The notes under the pieces: generated by a model | What the model was told of the DNA's origin: nothing | Database searches by the model: none | What the model saw: the letters and a program-made list of their open reading frames with translations, nothing else | NCBI GenBank assembly: GCA_028622995.1 | Contig: JAJQJQ010000014.1 | Span: 4,402,001 to 4,466,000 of the forward strand | Direction: 5' to 3' | From: Panagrolaimus kolymaensis | Lineage: Eukaryota; Nematoda; Chromadorea; Rhabditida; Panagrolaimidae | DNA length: 64,000 nucleotides | Made by a program: the position numbers and the translations under genes | Part shown: piece by piece, positions 7,606 through 20,593 of the stretch | Layout: each line of letters starts with the position of its first letter | How positions within the stretch are numbered: the stretch's first letter is position 1

Positions 7606-10600
7606 TGCCTTGCTTTTGATTCAACAAATTCGAAACTTCACAGAATCCTAAAAACTAATTATAAAAATGGTTTTCTGTGAAGAAAATCAAATAAAAGAAA
7701 TTTTTGAATGCACTCTTTCGAGTTGCATATTTAAACCTTAAATTTGTACTCAATATCTGCCTTGCTTTTGATTCAACAAATTCGAAACTTCACAGAATCC
7801 TAAAAACTAATTATAAAAATGGTTTTTTGTGAAGAAAATCAAATAAAAGAAATTTTTGAATGCACTCTTTCGAGTTGCATATTTAAACCTTAAATTTGTA
7901 CTCAATATCTGCCTTGCTTTTGATTCAACAAATTCGAAACTTCACAGAATCCTAAAAACTAATTATAAAAATGGTTTTCTGTGAAGAAAATCAAATAAAA
8001 GAAATTTTTGAATGCACTCTTTCGAGTTGCATATTTAAACCTTAAATTTGTACTCGATATCTGCCTTGCTTTTGATTCAACAAATTCGAAACTTCACAGA
8101 ATCCTAAAAACTAATTATAAAAATGGTTTTCTGTGAAGAAAATCAAATAAAAGAAATTTTTGAATGCACTCTTTCGAGTTGCATATTTAAACCTTAAATT
8201 TGTACTCAATATCTGCCTTGCTTTTGATTCAACAAATTCGAAACTTCACAGAATCATAAAAACTAATTATAAAAATGGTTTTCTGTGAAGAAAATCAAAT
8301 AAAAGAAATTTTTGAATGCACTCTTTCGAGTTGCATATTTAAACCTTAAATTTGTACTCAATATCTTGGTCGTGTTTATTTCTACAAATTCGAAACTTCA
8401 CAGAATCCTAAAAACTAATTATAAAAATGGCTTTCTGTGAAGAAAATCAAATAAAAGAAATTTTTGAATGCACTCTTTCGAGTTGCATATTTAAACCTTA
8501 AATTTGTACTCAATATCTTGGTCGTGTTTATTTCTACAAATTCGAAACTTCACAGAATCCTAAAAACTAATTATAAAAATGGTTTTCTGTGAAGAAAATC
8601 AAATAAAAGAAATTTTTGAATGCACTCTTTCGAGTTGCATATTTAAACCTTAAATTTGTACTCAATATCTTGGTCGTGTTTATTTCTACAAATTCGAAAC
8701 TTCACAGAATCCTAAAAACTAATTATAAAAATGGCTTTCTGTGAAGAAAATCAAATAAAAGAAATTTTTGAATGCACTCTTTCGAGTTGCATATTTAAAC
8801 CTTAAATTTGTACTCAATATCTTGGTCGTGTTTATTTCTACAAATTCGAAACTTCACAGAATCCTAAAAACTAATTATAAAAATGGTTTTCTGTGAAGAA
8901 AATCAAATAAAAGAAATTTTTGAATGCACTCTTTCGAGTTGCATATTTAAACCTTAAATTTGTACTCAATATCTTGGTCGTGCTTAATTCTACAAATTCG
9001 AAACTTCACAGAATCCTAAAAACTAATTATAAAAATGGTTTTCTGTGAAGAAAATCAAATAAAAGAAATTTTTGAATGCACTATTTCGAGTTGCATATTT
9101 TAACCTTAAATTTGTACTCAATATCTGCCTTGCTTTTGATTCAACAAATTCGAAACTTCACAGAATCCTAAAAACTAATTATAAAAATGGTTTTCTGTGA
9201 AGAAAATCAAATAAAAGAAATTTTTGAATGCACTATTTCGAGTTGCATATTTAAACCTTAAATTTGTACTCAATATCTTGGTCGTGCTTAATTCTACAAA
9301 TTCGAAACTTCACAGAATCCTAAAAACTAATTATAAAAATGGTTTTCTGTGAAGAAAATCAAATAAAAGAAATTTTTGAATGCACTCTTTCGAGTTGCAT
9401 ATTTTAACCTTAAATTTGAACTCAATATCTTGGTCGTGTTTAATTCTACAAATTCGAAACTTCACAGAATCCTAAAAACTAAATAAAATAATTGCTTTCT
9501 GTGAAGAAAATCAAATAAAAGAAATTTTTGAATGCACTATTTCGAGTTGCATATTTTAACCTTAAATTTGTACTCAATATCTGCCTTGCTTTTGATTCAA
9601 CAAATTCGAAACTTCACAGAATCCTAAAAACTAATTATAAAAATGGTTTTCTGTGAAGAAAATCAAATAAAAGAAATTTTTGAATGCACTCTTTCGAGTT
9701 GCATATTTAAACCTTAAATTTGTACTCAATATCTTGGTCGTGCTTAATTCTACAAATTCGAAACTTCACAGAATCCTAAAAACTAATTATAAAAATGGTT
9801 TTCTGTGAAGAAAATCAAATAAAAGAAATTTTTGAATGCACTCTTTCGAGTTGCATATTTAAACCTTAAATTTGTACTCAATATCTTGGTCGTGCTTAAT
9901 TCTACAAATTCGAAACTTCACAGAATCCTAAAAACTAATTATAAAAATGGTTTTCTGTGAAGAAAATCAAATAAAAGAAATTTTTGAATGCACTCTTTCG
10001 AGTTGCATATTTTAACCTTAAATTTGAACTCAATATCTTGGTCGTGTTTAATTCTACAAATTCGAAACTTCACAGAATCCTAAAAACTAAATAAAATAAT
10101 TGCTTTCTGTGAAGAAAATCAAATAAAAGAAATTTTTGAATGCACTATTTCGAGTTGCATATTTTAACCTTAAATTTGTACTCAATATCTGCCTTGCTTT
10201 TGATTCAACAAATTCGAAACTTCACAGAATCCTAAAAACTAATTATAAAAATGGTTTTCTGTGAAGAAAATCAAATAAAAGAAATTTTTGAATGCACTCT
10301 TTCGAGTTGCATATTTAAACCTTAAATTTGTACTCAATATCTGCCTTGCTTTTGATTCAACAAATTCGAAACTTCACAGAATCCTAAAAACAAAATGGTT
10401 TTCTGTGAAGAAAATCAAATAAAAGAAATTTTTGAATGCACTCTTTCGAGTTGCATATTTAAACCTTAAATTTGTACTCAATATCTTGGTCGTGTTTATT
10501 TCTACAAATTCGAAACTTCACAGAATCCTAAAAACTAATTATAAAAATGGTTTTCTGTGAAGAAAATCAAATAAAAGAAATTTTTGAATGCACTCTTTCG

Positions 10601-11390
10601 AGTTGCATATTTAAACCTTAAATTTGTACTCAATATCTTGGTCGTGTTTATTTCTACAAATTCGAAACTTCACAGAATCCTAAAAACTAATTATAAAAAT
10701 GGTTTTCTGTGAAGAAAATCAAATAAAAGAAATTTTTGAATGCACTCTTTCGAGTTGCATATTTTAACCTTAAATTTGAACTCAATATCTTGGTCGTGTT
10801 TAATTCTACAAATTCGAAACTTCACAGAATCCTAAAAACTAAATAAAATAATTGCTTTCTGTGAAGAAAATCAAATAAAAGAAATTTTTGAATGCACTAT
10901 TTCGAGTTGCATATTTTAACCTTAAATTTGTACTCAATATCTGCCTTGCTTTTGATTCAACAAATTCGAAACTTCACAGAATCCTAAAAACTAATTATAA
11001 AAATGGTTTTCTGTGAAGAAAATCAAATAAAAGAAATTTTTGAATGCACTCTTTCGAGTTGCATATTTAAACCTTAAATTTGTACTCAATATCTGCCTTG
11101 CTTTTGATTCAACAAATTCGAAACTTCACAGAATCCTAAAAACAAAATGGTTTTCTGTGAAGAAAATCAAATAAAAGAAATTTTTGAATGCACTCTTTCG
11201 AGTTGCATATTTAAACCTTAAATTTGTACTCAATATCTTGGTCGTGTTTATTTCTACAAATTCGAAACTTCACAGAATCCTAAAAACTAATTATAAAAAT
11301 GGTTTTCTGTGAAGAAAATCAAATAAAAGAAATTTTTGAATGCACTATTTCGAGTTGCATATTTAAACCTTAAATTTGTACTCAATATCT
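7606..11390 (+). repeat. Satellite C large duplication, left copy
   Basis: The monomer order here recurs 3936 bp to the right: 26 units minus two 8-bp deletions. Rare markers shared at exactly that offset include CTCGATATC (near 8053 and 11989), GAATCATAAAA (8252 and 12188), GGCTTTCTG monomers and an 8-bp loop deletion (10391 and 14327). A private change, GGTTTTTTGTG at about 7821, is not in the right copy. Confidence 0.85.
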
Positions 11391-11541
11391 GCCTTGCTTT
11401 TGATTCAACAAATTCGAAACTTCACAGAATCCTAAAAACTAATTATAAAAATGGTTTTCTGTGAAGAAAATCAAATAAAAGAAATTTTTGAATGCACTCT
11501 TTCGAGTTGCATATTTAAACCTTAAATTTGTACTCAATATC

Positions 11542-14500
11542 TGCCTTGCTTTTGATTCAACAAATTCGAAACTTCACAGAATCCTAAAAACTAATTATAA
11601 AAATGGTTTTCTGTGAAGAAAATCAAATAAAAGAAATTTTTGAATGCACTCTTTCGAGTTGCATATTTAAACCTTAAATTTGTACTCAATATCTGCCTTG
11701 CTTTTGATTCAACAAATTCGAAACTTCACAGAATCCTAAAAACTAATTATAAAAATGGTTTTCTGTGAAGAAAATCAAATAAAAGAAATTTTTGAATGCA
11801 CTCTTTCGAGTTGCATATTTAAACCTTAAATTTGTACTCAATATCTGCCTTGCTTTTGATTCAACAAATTCGAAACTTCACAGAATCCTAAAAACTAATT
11901 ATAAAAATGGTTTTCTGTGAAGAAAATCAAATAAAAGAAATTTTTGAATGCACTCTTTCGAGTTGCATATTTAAACCTTAAATTTGTACTCGATATCTGC
12001 CTTGCTTTTGATTCAACAAATTCGAAACTTCACAGAATCCTAAAAACTAATTATAAAAATGGTTTTCTGTGAAGAAAATCAAATAAAAGAAATTTTTGAA
12101 TGCACTCTTTCGAGTTGCATATTTAAACCTTAAATTTGTACTCAATATCTGCCTTGCTTTTGATTCAACAAATTCGAAACTTCACAGAATCATAAAAACT
12201 AATTATAAAAATGGTTTTCTGTGAAGAAAATCAAATAAAAGAAATTTTTGAATGCACTCTTTCGAGTTGCATATTTAAACCTTAAATTTGTACTCAATAT
12301 CTTGGTCGTGTTTATTTCTACAAATTCGAAACTTCACAGAATCCTAAAAACTAATTATAAAAATGGCTTTCTGTGAAGAAAATCAAATAAAAGAAATTTT
12401 TGAATGCACTCTTTCGAGTTGCATATTTAAACCTTAAATTTGTACTCAATATCTTGGTCGTGTTTATTTCTACAAATTCGAAACTTCACAGAATCCTAAA
12501 AACTAATTATAAAAATGGTTTTCTGTGAAGAAAATCAAATAAAAGAAATTTTTGAATGCACTCTTTCGAGTTGCATATTTAAACCTTAAATTTGTACTCA
12601 ATATCTTGGTCGTGTTTATTTCTACAAATTCGAAACTTCACAGAATCCTAAAAACTAATTATAAAAATGGCTTTCTGTGAAGAAAATCAAATAAAAGAAA
12701 TTTTTGAATGCACTCTTTCGAGTTGCATATTTAAACCTTAAATTTGTACTCAATATCTTGGTCGTGTTTATTTCTACAAATTCGAAACTTCACAGAATCC
12801 TAAAAACTAATTATAAAAATGGTTTTCTGTGAAGAAAATCAAATAAAAGAAATTTTTGAATGCACTCTTTCGAGTTGCATATTTAAACCTTAAATTTGTA
12901 CTCAATATCTTGGTCGTGCTTAATTCTACAAATTCGAAACTTCACAGAATCCTAAAAACTAATTATAAAAATGGTTTTCTGTGAAGAAAATCAAATAAAA
13001 GAAATTTTTGAATGCACTATTTCGAGTTGCATATTTTAACCTTAAATTTGTACTCAATATCTGCCTTGCTTTTGATTCAACAAATTCGAAACTTCACAGA
13101 ATCCTAAAAACTAATTATAAAAATGGTTTTCTGTGAAGAAAATCAAATAAAAGAAATTTTTGAATGCACTATTTCGAGTTGCATATTTAAACCTTAAATT
13201 TGTACTCAATATCTTGGTCGTGCTTAATTCTACAAATTCGAAACTTCACAGAATCCTAAAAACTAATTATAAAAATGGTTTTCTGTGAAGAAAATCAAAT
13301 AAAAGAAATTTTTGAATGCACTCTTTCGAGTTGCATATTTTAACCTTAAATTTGAACTCAATATCTTGGTCGTGTTTAATTCTACAAATTCGAAACTTCA
13401 CAGAATCCTAAAAACTAAATAAAATAATTGCTTTCTGTGAAGAAAATCAAATAAAAGAAATTTTTGAATGCACTATTTCGAGTTGCATATTTTAACCTTA
13501 AATTTGTACTCAATATCTGCCTTGCTTTTGATTCAACAAATTCGAAACTTCACAGAATCCTAAAAACTAATTATAAAAATGGTTTTCTGTGAAGAAAATC
13601 AAATAAAAGAAATTTTTGAATGCACTCTTTCGAGTTGCATATTTAAACCTTAAATTTGTACTCAATATCTTGGTCGTGCTTAATTCTACAAATTCGAAAC
13701 TTCACAGAATCCTAAAAACTAATTATAAAAATGGTTTTCTGTGAAGAAAATCAAATAAAAGAAATTTTTGAATGCACTCTTTCGAGTTGCATATTTAAAC
13801 CTTAAATTTGTACTCAATATCTTGGTCGTGCTTAATTCTACAAATTCGAAACTTCACAGAATCCTAAAAACTAATTATAAAAATGGTTTTCTGTGAAGAA
13901 AATCAAATAAAAGAAATTTTTGAATGCACTCTTTCGAGTTGCATATTTTAACCTTAAATTTGAACTCAATATCTTGGTCGTGTTTAATTCTACAAATTCG
14001 AAACTTCACAGAATCCTAAAAACTAAATAAAATAATTGCTTTCTGTGAAGAAAATCAAATAAAAGAAATTTTTGAATGCACTATTTCGAGTTGCATATTT
14101 TAACCTTAAATTTGTACTCAATATCTGCCTTGCTTTTGATTCAACAAATTCGAAACTTCACAGAATCCTAAAAACTAATTATAAAAATGGTTTTCTGTGA
14201 AGAAAATCAAATAAAAGAAATTTTTGAATGCACTCTTTCGAGTTGCATATTTAAACCTTAAATTTGTACTCAATATCTGCCTTGCTTTTGATTCAACAAA
14301 TTCGAAACTTCACAGAATCCTAAAAACAAAATGGTTTTCTGTGAAGAAAATCAAATAAAAGAAATTTTTGAATGCACTCTTTCGAGTTGCATATTTAAAC
14401 CTTAAATTTGTACTCAATATCTTGGTCGTGTTTATTTCTACAAATTCGAAACTTCACAGAATCCTAAAAACTAATTATAAAAATGGTTTTCTGTGAAGAA

Positions 14501-15478
14501 AATCAAATAAAAGAAATTTTTGAATGCACTCTTTCGAGTTGCATATTTAAACCTTAAATTTGTACTCAATATCTTGGTCGTGTTTATTTCTACAAATTCG
14601 AAACTTCACAGAATCCTAAAAACTAATTATAAAAATGGTTTTCTGTGAAGAAAATCAAATAAAAGAAATTTTTGAATGCACTCTTTCGAGTTGCATATTT
14701 TAACCTTAAATTTGAACTCAATATCTTGGTCGTGTTTAATTCTACAAATTCGAAACTTCACAGAATCCTAAAAACTAAATAAAATAATTGCTTTCTGTGA
14801 AGAAAATCAAATAAAAGAAATTTTTGAATGCACTCTTTCGAGTTGCATATTTTAACCTTAAATTTGAACTCAATATCTTGGTCGTGTTTAATTCTACAAA
14901 TTCGAAACTTCACAGAATCCTAAAAACTAAATAAAATAATTGCTTTCTGTGAAGAAAATCAAATAAAAGAAATTTTTGAATGCACTATTTCGAGTTGCAT
15001 ATTTTAACCTTAAATTTGTACTCAATATCTGCCTTGCTTTTGATTCAACAAATTCGAAACTTCACAGAATCCTAAAAACTAATTATAAAAATGGTTTTCT
15101 GTGAAGAAAATCAAATAAAAGAAATTTTTGAATGCACTCTTTCGAGTTGCATATTTAAACCTTAAATTTGTACTCAATATCTGCCTTGCTTTTGATTCAA
15201 CAAATTCGAAACTTCACAGAATCCTAAAAACAAAATGGTTTTCTGTGAAGAAAATCAAATAAAAGAAATTTTTGAATGCACTCTTTCGAGTTGCATATTT
15301 AAACCTTAAATTTGTACTCAATATCTTGGTCGTGTTTATTTCTACAAATTCGAAACTTCACAGAATCCTAAAAACTAATTATAAAAATGGTTTTCTGTGA
15401 AGAAAATCAAATAAAAGAAATTTTTGAATGCACTATTTCGAGTTGCATATTTAAACCTTAAATTTGTACTCAATATCT
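11542..15478 (+). repeat. Satellite C large duplication, right copy
   Basis: Counterpart of 7606-11390. After about 14.8 kb it contains one additional 152-bp monomer, so the second 8-bp-deletion marker is offset by 4088 (11143 versus 15231) instead of 3936. The correspondence ends near 15478, where the left copy continues with a G-form monomer and the right copy with an L-form one. Confidence 0.85.
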
Positions 15479-18400
15479 TGGTCGTGCTTAATTCTACAAA
15501 TTCGAAACTTCACAGAATCCTAAAAACTAATTATAAAAATGGTTTTCTGTGAAGAAAATCAAATAAAAGAAATTTTTGAATGCACTATTTCGAGTTGCAT
15601 ATTTAAACCTTAAATTTGTACTCAATATCTTGGTCGTGTTTATTTCTACAAATTCGAAACTTCACAGAATCCTAAAAACTAATTATAAAAATGGTTTTCT
15701 GTGAAGAAAATCAAATAAAAGAAATTTTTGAATGCACTATTTCGAGTTGCATATTTAAACCTTAAATTTGTACTCAATATCTTTGTCGTGTTTATTTCTA
15801 CAAATTCGAAACTTCACAGAATCCTAAAAACTAATTATAAAAATGGTTTTCTGTGAAGAAAATCAAATAAAAGAAATTTTTGAATGCACTCTTTCGAGTT
15901 GCATATTTAAACCTTAAATTTGTACTCAATATCTTGGTCGTGTTTATTTCTACAAATTCGAAACTTCACAGAATCCTAAAAACTAATTATAAAAATGGTT
16001 TTCTGTGAAGAAAATCAAATAAAAGAAATTTTTGAATGCACTCTTTCGAGTTGCATATTTAAACCTTAAATTTGTACTCAATATCTTGGTCGTGCTTAAT
16101 TCTACAAATTCGAAAATTCACAGAATCCTAAAAACTAATTATAAAAATGGTTTTCTGTGAAGAAAATCAAATAAAAGAAATTTTTGAATGCACTCTTTCG
16201 AGTTGCATATTTAAACCTTAAATTTGTACTCAATATCTTGGTCGTGCTTAATTCTACAAATTCGAAACTTCACAGAATCCTAAAAACTAATTATAAAAAT
16301 GGTTTTCTGTGAAGAAAATCAAATAAAAGAAATTTTTGAATGCACTATTTCGAGTTGCATATTTAAACCTTAAATTTGTACTCAATATCTTGGTCGTGCT
16401 TAATTCTACAAATTCGAAACTTCACAGAATCCTAAAAACTAATTATAAAAATGGTTTTCTGTGAAGAAAATCAAATAAAAGAAATTTTTGAATGCACTAT
16501 TTCGAGTTGCATATTTTAACCTTAAATTTGTACTCAATATCTGCCTTGCTTTTGATTCAACAAATTCGAAACTTCACAGAATCCTAAAAACTAATTATAA
16601 AAATGGTTTTCTGTGAAGAAAATCAAATAAAAGAAATTTTTGAATGCACTATTTCGAGTTGCATATTTAAACCTTAAATTTGTACTCAATATCTTGGTCG
16701 TGCTTAATTCTACAAATTCGAAACTTCACAGAATCCTAAAAACTAATTATAAAAATGGTTTTCTGTGAAGAAAATCAAATAAAAGAAATTTTTGAATGCA
16801 CTATTTCGAGTTGCATATTTAAACCTTAAATTTGTACTCAATATCTTGGTCGTGTTTATTTCTACAAATTCGAAACTTCACAGAATCCTAAAAACTAATT
16901 ATAAAAATGGTTTTCTGTGAAGAAAATCAAATAAAAGAAATTTTTGAATGCACTCTTTCGAGTTGCATATTTAAACCTTAAATTTGTACTCAATATCTTG
17001 GTCGTGCTTAATTCTACAAATTCGAAAATTCACAGAATCCTAAAAACTAATTATAAAAATGGTTTTCTGTGAAGAAAATCAAATAAAAGAAATTTTTGAA
17101 TGCACTCTTTCGAGTTGCATATTTAAACCTTAAATTTGTACTCAATATCTTGGTCGTGCTTAATTCTACAAATTCGAAAATTCACAGAATCCTAAAAACT
17201 AATTATAAAAATGGTTTTCTGTGAAGAAAATCAAATAAAAGAAATTTTTGAATGCACTCTTTCGAGTTGCATATTTAAACCTTAAATTTGTACTCAATAT
17301 CTTGGTCGTGCTTAATTCTACAAATTCGAAACTTCACAGAATCCTAAAAACTAATTATAAAAATGGTTTTCTGTGAAGAAAATCAAATAAAAGAAATTTT
17401 TGAATGCACTATTTCGAGTTGCATATTTAAACCTTAAATTTGTACTCAATATCTTGGTCGTGCTTAATTCTACAAATTCGAAACTTCACAGAATCCTAAA
17501 AACTAATTATAAAAATGGTTTTCTGTGAAGAAAATCAAATAAAAGAAATTTTTGAATGCACTATTTCGAGTTGCATATTTTAACCTTAAATTTGTACTCA
17601 ATATCTGCCTTGCTTTTGATTCAACAAATTCGAAACTTCACAGAATCCTAAAAACTAATTATAAAAATGGTTTTCTGTAAAGAAAATCAAATAAAAGAAA
17701 TTTTTGAATGCACTATTTCGAGTTGCATATTTAAACCTTAAATTTGTACTCAATATCTTGGTCGTGTTTATTTCTACAAATTCGAAACTTCACAGAATCC
17801 TAAAAACTAATTATAAAAATGGTTTTCTGTGAAGAAAATCAAATAAAAGAAATTTTTGAATGCACTATTTCGAGTTGCATATTTAAACCTTAAATTTGTA
17901 CTCAATATCTTGGTCGTGTTTAATTCTACAAATTCGAAACTTCACAGAATCCTAAAAACTAAATAAAATATTTGCTTTCTGTGAAGAAAATCAAATAAAA
18001 GAAATTTTTGAATGCACTATTTCGAGTTGCATATTTAAACCTTAAATTTGTACTCAATATCTTGGTCGTGTTTATTTCTACAAATTCGAAACTTCACAGA
18101 ATCCTAAAAACTAATTATAAAAATGGTTTTCTGTTAAGAAAATCAAATAAAAGAAATTTTTGAATGCACTCTTTCGAGTTGCATATTTAAACCTTAAATT
18201 TGTACTCAATATCTTGGTCGTGTTTATTTCTACAAATTCGAAACTTCACAGAATCCTAAAAACTAATTATAAAAATGGTTTTCTGTGAAGAAAATCAAAT
18301 AAAAGAAATTTTTGAATGCACTCTTTCGAGTTGCATATTTAAACCTTAAATTTGTACTCAATATCTTGGTCGTGTTTATTTCTACAAATTCGAAACTTCA

Positions 18401-20593
18401 CAGAATCCTAAAAACTAATTATAAAAATGGTTTTCTGTGAAGAAAATCAAATAAAAGAAATTTTTGAATGCACTATTTCGAGTTGCATATTTTAACCTTA
18501 AATTTGTACTCAATATCTGCCTTGCTTTTGATTCAACAAATTCGAAACTTCACAGAATCCTAAAAACTAAATAAAATATTTGCTTTCTGTGAAGAAAATC
18601 AAATAAAAGAAATTTTTGAATGCACTATTTCGAGTTGCATATTTAAACCTTAAATTTGTACTCAATATCTTGGTCGTGTTTATTTCTACAAATTCGAAAC
18701 TTCACAGAATCCTAAAAACTAATTATAAAAATGGTTTTCTGTGAAGAAAATCAAATAAAAGAAATTTTTGAATGCACTCTTTCGAGTTGCATATTTAAAC
18801 CTTAAATTTGTACTCAATATCTTGGTCGTGTTTATTTCTACAAATTCGAAACTTCACAGAATCCTAAAAACTAATTATAAAAATGGTTTTCTGTGAAGAA
18901 AATCAAATAAAAGAAATTTTTGAATGCACTCTTTCGAGTTGCATATTTAAACCTTAAATTTGTACTCAATATCTTGGTCGTGTTTATTTCTACAAATTCG
19001 AAACTTCACAGAATCCTAAAAACTAATTATAAAAATGGTTTTCTGTGAAGAAAATCAAATAAAAGAAATTTTTGAATGCACTCTTTCGAGTGGCATATTT
19101 AAACCTTAAATTTGTACTCAATATCTTGGTCGTGTTTATTTCTACAAATTCGAAACTTCACAGAATCCTAAAAACTAATTATAAAAATGGTTTTCTGTGA
19201 AGAAAATCAAATAAAAGAAATTTTTGAATGCACTCTTTCGAGTTGCATATTTAAACCTTAAATTTGTACTCAATATCTTGGTCGTGTTTATTTCTACAAA
19301 TTCGAAACTTCACAGAATCCTAAAAACTAATTATAAAAATGGTTTTCTGTGAAGAAAATCAAATAAAAGAAATTTTTGAATGCACTCTTTCGAGTTGCAT
19401 ATTTAAACCTTAAATTTGTACTCAATATCTTGGTCGTGTTTATTTCTACAAATTCGAAACTTCACAGAATCCTAAAAACTAATTATAAAAATGGTTTTCT
19501 GTGAAGAAAATCAAATAAAAGAAATTTTTGAATGCACTCTTTCGAGTTGCATATTTAAACCTTAAATTTGTACTCAATATCTTGGTCGTGCTTAATTCTA
19601 CAAATTCGAAAATTCACAGAATCCTAAAAACTAATTATAAAAATGGTTTTCTGTGAAGAAAATCAAATAAAAGAAATTTTTGAATGCACTCTTTCGAGTT
19701 GCATATTTAAACCTTAAATTTGTACTCAATATCTTGGTCGTGTTTATTTCTACAAATTCGAAACTTCACAGAATCCTAAAAACTAATTATAAAAATGGTT
19801 TTCTGTGAAGAAAATCAAATAAAAGAAATTTTTGAATGCACTCTTTCGAGTTGCATATTTAAACCTTAAATTTGTACTCAATATCTTGGTCGTGTTTAAT
19901 TCTACAAATTCGAAACTTCACAGAATCCTAAAAACTAAATAAAATAATTGCTTTCTGTGAAGAAAATCAAATAAAAGAAATTTTTGAATGCACTATTTCG
20001 AGTTGCATATTTAAACCTTAAATTTGTACTCAATATCTTTGTCGTGTTTATTTCTACAAATTCGAAACTTCACAGAATCCTAAAAACTAATTATAAAAAT
20101 GGTTTTCTGTGAAGAAAATCAAATAAAAGAAATTTTTGAATGCACTCTTTCGAGTTGCATATTTAAACCTTAAATTTGTACTCAATATCTTGGTCGTGTT
20201 TATTTCTACAAATTCGAAACTTCACAGAATCCTAAAAACTAATTATAAAAATGGTTTTCTGTGAAGAAAATCAAATAAAAGAAATTTTTGAATGCACTAT
20301 TTCGAGTTGCATATTTTAACCTTAAATTTGTACTCAATATCTGCCTTGCTTTTGATTCAACAAATTCGAAACTTCACAGAATCCTAAAAACTAATTATAA
20401 AAATGGTTTTCTGTGAAGAAAATCAAATAAAAGAAATTTTTGAATGCACTATTTCGAGTTGCATATTTAAACCTTAAATTTGTACTCAATATCTTGGTCG
20501 TGCTTAATTCTACAAATTCGAAACTTCACAGAATCCTAAAAACTAATTATAAAAATGGTTTTCTGTGAAGAAAATCAAATAAAAGAAATTTTT
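15479..20593 (+). repeat. Satellite C domain dominated by L/T entry blocks
   Basis: Most monomers begin ttggtcgtgtttatttctac or ttggtcgtgcttaattctac, with only a few G forms. The CGAAAATTCAC variant appears several times (near 16113, 17025, 17177 and 19610). Two monomers carry a rare loop, AAATAAAATATTTGC (near 17965 and 18571). A run of almost identical T monomers lies at about 18.7-19.6 kb. Borders are approximate. Confidence 0.65.
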
